From: Burkholderiaceae bacterium
GTDB lineage: Bacteria; Pseudomonadota; Gammaproteobacteria; Burkholderiales; Burkholderiaceae_C
NCBI GenBank assembly: GCA_023954095.1
Contig: JAMLIQ010000003.1
Location: forward strand, 1 to 64,000
Length of the DNA: 64,000 nt
Direction of reading: 5' to 3'
Shown piece after piece: positions 44,914 through 54,100 of the stretch. A program made the translations under genes and the position numbers. Every line of letters starts with the position of its first letter. Position 1 is the first letter of the stretch. The notes beneath the pieces were generated by a model. It saw nothing but the letters and a program-made list of their open reading frames with translations. It had not been told where the DNA came from and searched no databases.

Positions 44914-45621
44914 CTAAAAAGTGCGCGCCAATGCGCCCGTCAGGCGCTCCAGCGCAGCCGGGTTCAGCACCGTCCAGTGCCGCCGCTCACCCTGCACCCA
45001 GCGGCGTGACTGCCAGTCCGACAGCAGACGGCTGAGGGTTTCCGCACGAATGCCCAGGTGGGCGGCCACCTGCCGCTGGGTGCCCGGCAGCTCCAGCCGG
45101 GTGCCCTGGGCGGCCGACAGGCGCAGCAGGCAGGCGGCCAGCCTTTGCGGCGCACTGCTCACCGTGAGCCATTCCACCTCATTGATGTAGTGGTAGAGCC
45201 TGCGGCTCAGGTCCTGCAGCAGGCACAAGCCCAGGGCCGGATGGGTTTCGCAGGCGCGCTGCAGGGCGCACCGCCCCAGGCGCCAGGCGGCGGCGGTGCC
45301 CACGCTGCGCGCCTGCATGGGGTAGCGCCCATGGGCCATGAACATGGCTGCCTCGGCCACGCACTGGCCCGGCCCAAAGCGGTGAAACACCCGCTCATCG
45401 CCATCGCAGCCAAAGCGCACCACCTCCACATGGCCTTGCACCACCAGAAACCAGTGGCGGGCAGCGTCGCCTTCATGGAAAACCACCTCGCCCGCGTGGA
45501 ATGAATGCAGGTCGGCCTGCAGGCACATGGCCTGCAGCACCTCTGCCGGAAGGCCCTGGAACAAGGGGTGCGCCGCCAGGACGGACTGCGGCGTGGCGGG
45601 AGAAACGTTGATAAATGTCAT
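44914..45621 (-). CDS. Crp/Fnr-family transcriptional regulator
   Basis: A 235-residue regulator with a cyclic-nucleotide-binding-like sensor (about 15-130; FHAGEVVFHEGDAARHWFLV, CVAEAAMF) and a Crp-type winged helix (LPGTQRQVAAHLGIRAETLSRLL). It lacks the N-terminal cysteine cluster of FNR, so it is of the Dnr/NnrR or related branch. It diverges from the first TonB receptor gene over only 36 bases, and NnrS ends the cluster, which hints at nitric-oxide-linked control. Convergent with the adenylate-forming gene. The ligand is unknown. Confidence 0.87.
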   Translation of the reverse strand: MTFINVSPATPQSVLAAHPLFQGLPAEVLQAMCLQADLHSFHAGEVVFHEGDAARHWFLVVQGHVEVVRFGCDGDERVFHRFGPGQCVAEAAMFMAHGRYPMQARSVGTAAAWRLGRCALQRACETHPALGLCLLQDLSRRLYHYINEVEWLTVSSAPQRLAACLLRLSAAQGTRLELPGTQRQVAAHLGIRAETLSRLLSDWQSRRWVQGERRHWTVLNPAALERLTGALARTF

Positions 45622-45649
45622 TGCCGGATACCGATGGTTTCAAGGATGA

Positions 45650-45676
45650 TATTGCAAATGCGAATGACTCCCAATA
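45650..45676 (+). promoter_or_regulatory. Fur-like hexamer array before the TonB receptor
   Basis: GCAAATGCGAATGAC resembles the direct AAT-type hexamers of Fur sites. It overlaps the first possible start codons of the receptor gene, where repression would be effective. The right part of a full site is poor, so this is weak. Confidence 0.3.
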
Positions 45677-47811
45677 AGTTTTGTATGAATCCTCACACCC
45701 ACCGTTTCCCCTTGCGGGCTACCGTCAGCGCGGTGATGATCGCCGTGCTCGGCACGGCCGCCTTGGCGCAAGAGGGCGCGGCGCTGCCGTCGGTCACCGT
45801 GCAGTCCACCCGCGCCAGCGCCACGCTGCCCCTGCGCAGCACCGCGCAGGCCGAACGCGAAAAACTGGACAAAGTGCCCGGCGGCACCAACCTGGCCGAG
45901 CCGCAGAAAGAAGCGCGCCTGGCCACGCTGCGCGACGCGCTGGACTACCAGCCCGGTATCGTGATGCAGGACTTTTTTGGCGGCACCGACCAGCCGCGCC
46001 TGGGTATTCGCGGCTCGGGCATCCAGAGCAACCCGGTGAACCGGGGGGTGCTGCTGCTGCAGGACGGCTTGCCGCTCAACGAGGCCGATGGCTCCTTCAT
46101 CATCGGCCTGATCGAGCCGCGCAACGCGGCATTGGTCAGCGCGCGGCGGGGCGCCAACGCCACGTCGCCCGGCGCCACCATGCTGGGTGGCGAGTTGGAC
46201 TTTGTGTCGATGACCGGTGCCGACGAGCGCGGCCGGGTGCGTGCTGAATACGGCAGCTTTGGCCGCCAGGGCTTGCAGGCCGCGGTGGGCGGTGTGGGCG
46301 AGCGCATGGATGGCCGGGTGTCCGTCAGCAGCGACCGTTACGACGGCTACCGCCACCACTCGGCCTCGCGGCGCGACAGCGTGCAGGCGAATGTGGGCTT
46401 CCAGGGTGACGGTGGGTTCGAGAACCGCACCTACCTCACCTGGACCGACCTGGCCTTCCAGATCCCCAACGTGGTGCCCAAGGACCGCATCGAATCGGAC
46501 CCGCGCGGCGTGATGGGCGATGGCAAGACGCCGCAGGACCAGTTGCTCAACGTCTACAAGCGCGACCCCCGCCGCGACGCCACGCAGCTGCGCCTGGCCA
46601 ACCGCTCACGCTGGGGCAGCGACACCCTGCGCCAGGAAGTGGGCGTGTACTGGCAGGACACGGACGACCTGTTCAACAACATGACCAGCCACACCGTGAC
46701 CCACAGCCGCACCGCCGGCGCGCAGTGGCAGGCCAGCGGGCGCCCGGCGGGCCGTGATGGTGCCCTGGGCTGGCGCACGGCCTTGTCGTGGGCCGACAGC
46801 GCCATGCAGCGCGACCTGTACGCCACCAACCCGGCCAATGGCACGCAGATGCAGCGCTTTGGCAGCTATGACCTGGGTGCGCAAAACCTGCAGGCCCTGG
46901 CGGCGGCCGACTGGCGCCTTGCGCCCGACTGGACGCTGCTGGGCAGCGTGCAATGGAGCCGCCTCACGCGCGACGCGCAAAGCCGCAGCAGCGCCGCGCA
47001 GCTCAACCAGGACTGGAGCTTTGCCACGCCCAAGATCGGCCTGAACTGGGCCGCCACGCCCACCACGCGCCTGTGGGCCAACCTGAGCCGCAGCCATGAG
47101 GCTCCCACCTTCTGGGAGATCGTCAGCGCCACCGTGGCGCCCAACAGCCCGGCCGCGGCCCAGGCTGAGCTGGTGCGCCTGAAGATGCAGCGCGCCACCA
47201 CCTTCGAACTTGGCGGCGCCGGCCGCTGGGGCGAGGGCGCCAACGCGCTGAACTGGACGGCCGCCGTGTACCGCAGTGTGCTGGCCGACGAGCTGATCTC
47301 GACCACCGACGCCAACGGCATCAAGGTGGGCACGTACAACTATGCCGGCGGCACGCGCCACCAGGGCGTGGAGCTGGGTCTCTCGGGCAGCCAGCGCATG
47401 GGTGTGGGGGCGCTCGACGTCCGCGCCAGCTGGACGTACAGCGACTTCCGCTTCCGGGGCGGCGAATACGCGGGCAAACAGATTGCCGGTGTGCCGCGCC
47501 AGCTCATCAATGCCGAAGCGCTCTACCGCATCGGCGCCTGGCGCTTCGGTCCCAACGTGCGCTGGATGCCCGTCAGCACGCCCACCGACCACGCCAACAC
47601 CGCCGGTGCCGAGCAGGACGCTTACGCATTGCTGGGCCTCAAGCTCGAATGGCGCGATGGACCCTGGGTGCTGTATGTGCAGGCCGACAACGTCACCGAC
47701 CGGCGCTACGCCAGCGCCTATGCCATCCGCAACCAGGCCACCGCCGCGCAGCCGGGCTACCTGCAGGGCCTGGGCCGCAGCTTCACGGCGGGCCTGAGCT
47801 ACCAGTTCTGA
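45658..47811 (+). CDS. TonB-dependent outer-membrane receptor 1
   Basis: A receptor of about 717 residues. A signal peptide (LRATVSAVMIAVLGTAALAQ) precedes the plug domain (about 70-180; TLRDALDYQPGIVMQDFFGG, RLGIRGSGIQ, VLLLQDGLPLNEADG) and a 22-strand barrel ending in the Phe-terminated GLSYQF. A TonB-box candidate is LPSVTVQS. The start is uncertain: ATG 45658 has AAGGA eleven bases before, ATG 45685 gives a shorter signal. It opens the cluster and is followed by a binding protein after nine bases, so uptake of one ligand through both membranes is likely. Confidence 0.9.
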   Translation: MRMTPNKFCMNPHTHRFPLRATVSAVMIAVLGTAALAQEGAALPSVTVQSTRASATLPLRSTAQAEREKLDKVPGGTNLAEPQKEARLATLRDALDYQPGIVMQDFFGGTDQPRLGIRGSGIQSNPVNRGVLLLQDGLPLNEADGSFIIGLIEPRNAALVSARRGANATSPGATMLGGELDFVSMTGADERGRVRAEYGSFGRQGLQAAVGGVGERMDGRVSVSSDRYDGYRHHSASRRDSVQANVGFQGDGGFENRTYLTWTDLAFQIPNVVPKDRIESDPRGVMGDGKTPQDQLLNVYKRDPRRDATQLRLANRSRWGSDTLRQEVGVYWQDTDDLFNNMTSHTVTHSRTAGAQWQASGRPAGRDGALGWRTALSWADSAMQRDLYATNPANGTQMQRFGSYDLGAQNLQALAAADWRLAPDWTLLGSVQWSRLTRDAQSRSSAAQLNQDWSFATPKIGLNWAATPTTRLWANLSRSHEAPTFWEIVSATVAPNSPAAAQAELVRLKMQRATTFELGGAGRWGEGANALNWTAAVYRSVLADELISTTDANGIKVGTYNYAGGTRHQGVELGLSGSQRMGVGALDVRASWTYSDFRFRGGEYAGKQIAGVPRQLINAEALYRIGAWRFGPNVRWMPVSTPTDHANTAGAEQDAYALLGLKLEWRDGPWVLYVQADNVTDRRYASAYAIRNQATAAQPGYLQGLGRSFTAGLSYQF

Positions 47812-47820
47812 GGGCCTCTC

Positions 47821-48837
47821 ATGCTGCCATCCCTGCCTTTGCCGACCCCCTCACGCCGCCAGGTGCTGGCAGCGCTGGCCGCCTTGGGCCTGCCCGCCGT
47901 GGCGCATGCTGCCCCGCGCCTGCCGCGCATCACTCTGTCGGGCCCCCCGGCGATCGTGTCGGCGCCCTTGATCCACATGGCCGAGACCCATGCGTTGGCA
48001 GGTGTGGCGGGCGAAACCGCTTTTGTGTCGTGGCGCGACCCCGACCAACTGCGCATGATGGCCATGGGCGGCAAGGCCGACGTGCTGGCCATGCCCAGCA
48101 ACGTTGCCGCCAACCTGTTCAACCGGGGCGCGGGCGTCACGCTGCTCAACATCTCGACCTGGGGTGCGCTGTGGCTCGTCACGCGCGATGGTCACCGCAA
48201 GGCGCTGGCCGACTACCGGGGCGAGGAAATCGCCGTGCCTTTCCGGGGCGACATGCCCGACATCGTGCTGCAGCTGCTGGCCGCAAAGCAGGGTCTGGAT
48301 CTGCACAAGGATTTTCGCGTGCGCTACGTGCCCACGCCCATGGAGGCCATGCAGCTGCTCATTACGCGCCGTGTCTCGCATGCGCTGCTGGCCGAGCCCG
48401 CCGTATCGCTGGCGCTGCGTAAAACCAAGTCCTTCCCCATCGGCCTGATTGCGCCCGAGCTGCACCGGGGCGCCGACCTGCAGCAGGAGTGGGGCCGACT
48501 TTTTGGGCGCAAGCCCCGCTTGCCGCAGGCAGGTATCGCTGCCGTGGGCACGGTGCGCCAGCAGCCCGAGGTCTTGGCTGCCGTGGCCAACGCCTATGCC
48601 CAGTCGCTCGCCTGGTGCCGTGCACACCCCCTGGAGTGCGGCGCCATGATGGCCCAACACATCGACCTGCTCACCCCCGAGGCCGTGGCCGACGCCATTG
48701 CCGTGAGCCAGCTCGACACCGTGCCCGCCGCAGCAGCGCGGCCCGAGCTGGAGTTCTTCTTTGGGCAGCTCATGGCGCGCAACCCGGCACTGGTGGGGGG
48801 GAAGCTCCCGGCCGGCGCCTTCTACGGCGTGGGATAG
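47821..48837 (+). CDS. ABC substrate-binding protein of the CobN cluster
   Basis: A 338-residue periplasmic binding protein of the NMT1/SsuA type. A Tat-like signal SRRQVLAALAALGLPAVAHA is followed by the binding fold (AIVSAPLIHMAETHALAG, KADVLAMPSNVAANLFNRG). It lies nine bases after receptor 1. The permease and ATPase that could serve it come 7.3 kb downstream at the end of the same gene run. The ligand cannot be read from the sequence. Confidence 0.85.
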   Translation: MLPSLPLPTPSRRQVLAALAALGLPAVAHAAPRLPRITLSGPPAIVSAPLIHMAETHALAGVAGETAFVSWRDPDQLRMMAMGGKADVLAMPSNVAANLFNRGAGVTLLNISTWGALWLVTRDGHRKALADYRGEEIAVPFRGDMPDIVLQLLAAKQGLDLHKDFRVRYVPTPMEAMQLLITRRVSHALLAEPAVSLALRKTKSFPIGLIAPELHRGADLQQEWGRLFGRKPRLPQAGIAAVGTVRQQPEVLAAVANAYAQSLAWCRAHPLECGAMMAQHIDLLTPEAVADAIAVSQLDTVPAAAARPELEFFFGQLMARNPALVGGKLPAGAFYGVG

Positions 48838-48983
48838 CGCGCGCCCCGGGGCGCAAGCGGGCGCTCGGCCTGCAAAGGGCTCCGGCCCATTTTCTGGTTC
48901 TGGTTTTTGTTTTCTTGTTGTTTGTACCCGGCAGCCGCCGCCACCTGGGTCTTTGTTTTTTTTGATTCCAGGAGTTGGTATTT

Positions 48984-51014
48984 ATGACGTGTTCCACTGC
49001 CGTTTCCGGCGCAGCCATCCCCGCCGCGCAAACCGTGCGGCCGCTTCGCCGCACCCCCGTGGCCCTGGCCGCCCTCATGCTGCTTGCCGGTGCTCACGTG
49101 CAGGCGCAGGACACTGCGGCGGCAGGCGAGCCCGCTGTGCTCCTGCAAATGGCACAAGCCAGTGCACCGGCGCTGCCCGCGGTGACCGTGACCGCCACGC
49201 TGACCGAGCAGGACGCCCGCACCGCGCCCGCCAGCGTCACCGTCATCAACCGCGATGAGCTGGCGGCGCGCAATGCGTCCGATGTGCTGGACGCCGTGCG
49301 CGGCGCCCCTGGCCTTACGCTCTCGCCGCGCCAGGTGGGCGGGCGCAAGACGCTGGCGTTGCGGGGGCTGGAAGGCAAGCACACGCTCACTCTCATCGAC
49401 GGGCGGCGCATCAGCGCCACGGACGATGTGGTGGGCCATTCCGACTACCAGTACGGCTGGCTGCCCATGTCGGCGGTCGAGCGTATCGAGATCATCCGGG
49501 GACCCATGTCGGCGCTGTACGGCTCCGAAGCGCTGGGCGGTGTCATCAACCTCATCACGCGCCAGCCCAAGGACCGCTGGATCGGCTCGGTGGGCGTCTC
49601 GGCCAGCACCCCGACCAGCTCCAGCGAGGGCGAACCCACGGGCGCCACCTCGGTGTTTGCAGCGGGTCCGGTGGGCGAGCGCCTCACCCTGCGCGTGAAC
49701 GCCGAGCTGGCGCACAGCGCACCCGTGGCCGATCGGCAGAGCCCGCTGCTGTCGGAAATCGAAGGCAGCCACGCCAAAAACGGCGGCCTGGCTGCCCGCT
49801 TTGCCCTGACGCCCGAGCAGACGCTGGAGGCGGGGTGGAGTGGCGGCAAGGAGCAGCGCAGGTACGACACAAGCTCCAGCACCAAAGGCGTGTACCGCAG
49901 CACCTATGACATCGAACGCTCGCAGGCCCATGTCGGCTGGGAGGGAAAGTTTGACAACTGGCGCGGCAAGCTGCGCGCCTACCGCAGCGAGATCGACATC
50001 GTCAACAGCGCCAGCAACGGCGTTTCACCCACCCGCCCGCAAAATATGGTGGACGACGTGCTGGACGGCCACGCCAGTTTTGCCCTGGGCGCGCACAAGA
50101 TCACCGTGGGCGGCGAATGGCGCCGCGAGACGCTGGAGAACGCAGGCCTGAAAAACGGCGTGGACGACGCCGTGCACAAGGCCCTGTTTGCGCAAGATGA
50201 AATCGCCCTGACCGACACGCTCATGTTCACCGCCGGTCTGCGTGCCGACCACCACGCACTGTTTGGCAGCGAAGTCAGCCCGCGCGCCTACCTGGTGTGG
50301 GAGCCCACCTCGGCGCTGGTGGTCAAGGGCGGTTTTGGCCACGCCTTCAAGGCGCCCACGCTCAAGCAGATTTCGCCCAACTACGTGGGGGCCGAAGGGC
50401 CGCACACCTTTGCGGGCAACGGCAACATCAAGCCCGAGTCGTCCAACTCGTTTGAAGTGGGTGCCGACTGGCAGGTGGCGCCCGCCTGGTCGCTGCGCGC
50501 CACGGTGTTCAACACCGAGGTCAAAGACCTCATCACCTACCGCCTGCTGCGCACCGAGGGCGTGCGGCGCTTCTACCAGTACGACAACGTGGACGCCGCG
50601 CGCATCCAGGGGCTGGAGGCCGGCATGACCTGGGACATCACCCGCCAGGTGGCCTGGAGCAACGACCTGACGCTGCTGCACACGCGCGACAAGAGCACCG
50701 GCAAGAAGCTGGCCGACCGGCCATCGAGCAGCCTGACCTCGCGCCTGGAATGGAAAGGCGCCGAGGGCTGGAGCGCGCGCCTGACCGGCGAATTCACCGG
50801 CAGCCAGACCGGCACCGACGGCGCCGCGCTGCCCTCGTATGCGCTGTGGAGCGCCAGTGTGGGCAAGCAGTTTGCGCTGGACGCCCACCGCAAGCTGGTG
50901 CTGCGCGCGGGGCTGGAAAACATTGGCAACGTGAACCTGGCCGAGAAGTCGGAGAGCTTTGGCTACGCCGAGCGCGCGCGCCGTGTGTTCGTGACCGCAC
51001 GGGTTGATTTCTGA
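48984..51014 (+). CDS. TonB-dependent outer-membrane receptor 2
   Basis: A 676-residue receptor, siderophore/cobalamin-type. The signal peptide is followed by a TonB box near LPAVTVTAT, a plug (about 65-175; ASVTVINRDELAARNASDVL, LALRGLEGKHTLTLIDGRR, VERIEIIRGPMSALYGSEAL) and a barrel ending FVTARVDF. AGGAG nine bases before ATG 48984 decides the start. In Pseudomonas aeruginosa a receptor of this sort stands before a CobN-like gene in the PA1922-PA1925 group, which as I recall is induced by zinc starvation. Confidence 0.92.
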   Translation: MTCSTAVSGAAIPAAQTVRPLRRTPVALAALMLLAGAHVQAQDTAAAGEPAVLLQMAQASAPALPAVTVTATLTEQDARTAPASVTVINRDELAARNASDVLDAVRGAPGLTLSPRQVGGRKTLALRGLEGKHTLTLIDGRRISATDDVVGHSDYQYGWLPMSAVERIEIIRGPMSALYGSEALGGVINLITRQPKDRWIGSVGVSASTPTSSSEGEPTGATSVFAAGPVGERLTLRVNAELAHSAPVADRQSPLLSEIEGSHAKNGGLAARFALTPEQTLEAGWSGGKEQRRYDTSSSTKGVYRSTYDIERSQAHVGWEGKFDNWRGKLRAYRSEIDIVNSASNGVSPTRPQNMVDDVLDGHASFALGAHKITVGGEWRRETLENAGLKNGVDDAVHKALFAQDEIALTDTLMFTAGLRADHHALFGSEVSPRAYLVWEPTSALVVKGGFGHAFKAPTLKQISPNYVGAEGPHTFAGNGNIKPESSNSFEVGADWQVAPAWSLRATVFNTEVKDLITYRLLRTEGVRRFYQYDNVDAARIQGLEAGMTWDITRQVAWSNDLTLLHTRDKSTGKKLADRPSSSLTSRLEWKGAEGWSARLTGEFTGSQTGTDGAALPSYALWSASVGKQFALDAHRKLVLRAGLENIGNVNLAEKSESFGYAERARRVFVTARVDF

Positions 51015-51104
51015 CCGCAAGTGGCTTTTGAACCTCCCCTGGCCCCCTCTCTGGTGGGGAAGTGTGGGCCGGGGGGCGGTTGTACAAATACTGAAATACT
51101 ACTG

Positions 51105-51156
51105 TTTTGATAGCTGTAACCGCTTTATGGATAAGCGCTAGAGGCCAATTTGAATC
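51105..51156 (+). repeat. dispersed hairpin repeat at the cobN-like start
   Basis: TTTTGATAGCTGTAACCGCT, loop, ATAAGCGCTAGAGGCCAATT and TGAATC. Its right part supplies the GAGG ribosome site and the TTG start codon of the following gene, and contains the in-frame stop (51132) that fixes the latest upstream limit. Confidence 0.7.
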
Positions 51157-54100
51157 ATAAAACCATTGCAAACACCATCACCTGCCTGCGGCGCTGGCTG
51201 GCCCTGTGCCTGCTGGCGCTGGCGCCCTTTGGCGCTGCGCAGGCGGCGCAGGTGTTGTTCATCGCCACGTCCAATGTGCCTACAGGCAAGTTCCGCCAGT
51301 TGGCCGACATCGCCCGGCCCCACGGCATCGAGCTGCAGGTGCGCTACCTGGAAAGACTGCCCGCCGACACCGACGAGGGCTTGTTCAAAGGCTTTGACGC
51401 TGTGTTTGTCGACAGCTATTTGCAGGACGCAGTGCGCGACCGGCTGGCCCGTGCGTGGCCCGGTTTGCGGCTGCCCCACGCCTGGCTGTACGACGCCAGA
51501 CCCGCCTGGGGCGGCGGCTTGCCCGAACCCGTGGCGCGGCGGCTCATCACCTACTACAGCAACGGCGGCAGGCAGAACTTCGAAGGCTTCTTTGCCACGC
51601 TGGCCGCGCAGCTGCAGGGCCGTGCGGCCCCGGGCGTGCCCGAGCCCGTGGTGTTCCCCAAAACCGCCGTCTACCATCCGCGTGCGCCGGGCCTTGTGGT
51701 GGCCGACCCCGTGGCGTGGCTGCGCTCGCAAGGCGTCGATCCAGCCGCCGCCCACCGCCGCCCCGTGGTGGCGCTGGCGCTGCACCAGCAGTACATCGCC
51801 GCCATGCAGACGGCCTTCATCGACGACCTGATTGCACGCATCGAAGCGGGCGGCGCCGTGGCGCTGCCGTTCTACAGCCCCATGCTGGAGGCGGGTGCGC
51901 TGGAGCAGATGCTCAAGCCCGCGGGCACGCGGCTGGCCGACGTGCTCATCAACACCCAGATCATGCTGAACGCCGAGGAACGCCGCGCCGAGTTCGAGCG
52001 GCTGGGCATCCCCGTGCTGCAGGCCATGCCGTACCGGCGCGGCGACGAGGCCGCCTGGGCCGCCAACCCGCAGGGCGTGGCGCTGATGGATGTGCCGTTC
52101 TACCTGGCGCAGGCCGAATACGCGGGCGTCACCGACATCCAGGTGGCGGCCGCCACACGCAAGGCCGATGAGCAGATCGTGCCCATTGCCGCGCAGGCCG
52201 ACGCCGTGGTGGGCAAGGCGCTCAACCTGGCGCACCTGCAGCGCAAGCACAACGCCGACAAGCGCCTGTCCATCTTTTTCTGGAACTACCCACCGGGCGA
52301 GAAGAACCTGTCCGCCTCGTTTCTGAACGTGCCGCGCAGCCTGCAAACCACGCTGGCCGCGCTGCAGGCCGCGGGCTACGACACCGAGTCGCCTGCCGAG
52401 CCGCTGCTGATCGGCAATCTGCAGCGCCTGCTGGCGCCGTCGTACCGCCAGGGCGAGTTGGAGCCCCTGCTGCGCGACGGCCTGGCCGCCACCCTGCCCG
52501 TGGCGCAGTACCGCCAGTGGCTGGCCACGCTGCCCGCAGCCACGCAAGAAGCCTTGCGCGCGCGCTGGGGCGAACCTGAAAAATCGAGCATGGTGCTGCG
52601 GCGCGGCGGCGAAGCCGTGTTTGTGGTGCCGCGCCTGATGCTGGGCAAGATCGCCATCCTGCCGCAGCCGCCGCGCGGCGAGCAATGGGACGACAAGGAA
52701 AAGGCGCTCTACCACTCGCCCAGCGCCCTGCCGTCGCATTACTACCTGGCCGCCTACCTGTGGGCGCGCGAGCAGCAAAAAAGCGACGCGCTGGTGCACT
52801 TTGGCACCCACGGCAGCCAGGAATGGCTGCCTGGCAAGGAGCGCGGCCTGTCGGTGTTCGACCCCGGCATGCTGGCCGTGGGCAACGTGCCGGTGGCCTA
52901 CCCGTACATTGCCGACAACATCGGCGAGGCCCAGCAGGCCAAGCGCCGGGGCCGCGCGGTCATCGTCAGCCACCAGACGCCGCCGTTCAAACCGGCGGGC
53001 CTGCACGCCGCACTCACACGCATGCACGACCTGCTGCACGCCTGGCTGGCGCAGGACGAGGGTGTGGTCAAGGAAAAAATCAAGGCCGACCTGCTGGCCG
53101 CCGTGCAGAAAGAGCACATCGACCGCGACATGGGCTGGACGCCAGCGCGCACGCGCAGCGAATTCCCTGCCTTTGTGGACCTGCTGCACAACCACCTGCA
53201 CGAACTGGCCGAAACCGCCCAGCCGCTGGGCCTGCACACCCTGGGCCGTGCGCCCGAGGAGCAGCACCGCCTGGCCACCGTGCTGCTGATGCTGGGGCGC
53301 CCGTTCTGGGAAGCCGCCGCTTTGCAGGCGGGCACACCGGCTGCCGATGTGGACGAGGCGCTGATTGGCGACTACAGCCGCTTGGCGCAGACGGCACCGT
53401 ACCAGTTGCTGCAGCGCCATGTGATCGAGGGCCAGAGCCTTGAGGCCCTGCCAGCGGCGTTGCAAACCGCCATCGCCAAGGCCCGCACCGCGTACGCCGA
53501 GATTGGCGCCGACCAGGAGCTGCCCGCCTTGCTGCAGGTGCTGGCCGGGCGGCACCTGCCCACGTCGTATGGCGGCGACCCGATCAAGAACCCCGACGCC
53601 TACCCCACGGGCCGCAACCTGTATGGTTTTGACCCCTCGCGCGTGCCCACGCCCCAGGCCTGGGCGGCCGGCAAGGACGCTGCCGAGCAGCTCATTGCCG
53701 AGCACCAGCGCCTGACAGGCAAGGCGCCAACGAAGCTGGCCGTGTCGCTGTGGTCGGTGGAGACCATGCGCCACCAGGGCCTGCTCGAAGCACAGGCGCT
53801 GTGGCTGCTGGGTGTGGAGCCGGTGTGGGACGAAGGCGGGCGCGTGACCGGCGTGAAGCTGGTGCCCCGCGCAGCGCTGGGGCGCGAGCGGGTGGACGTG
53901 GTGCTGTCGGCCACCGGCCTGTACCGCGACCATTTCCCCAACACCATGAAGCAGCTGGCGCGCGCCGTGCAGCTGGCGGCCCAGGCGCAAGGGCCGGGTG
54001 AAGACGGCAACCCGGTGGCGGCGCACACGCGCAGCATGGCCGCCAAGCTGCGCGCCCAGGGCATGGACGACCAGGCTGCGCTGGCGGCGGCGCAAACACG

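Noticed and set aside
45622..45684. Zur operator before the first TonB receptor
   Set aside because: I looked because of the Pseudomonas zinc-responsive parallel, but no TGTTATA-type palindrome is present; the region looks more like a weak Fur-type site.
51015..51149. Cobalamin riboswitch before the cobN-like gene
   Set aside because: No B12-box-like GCCACTG core or matching stems are visible, and the space is largely taken by a dispersed repeat copy.
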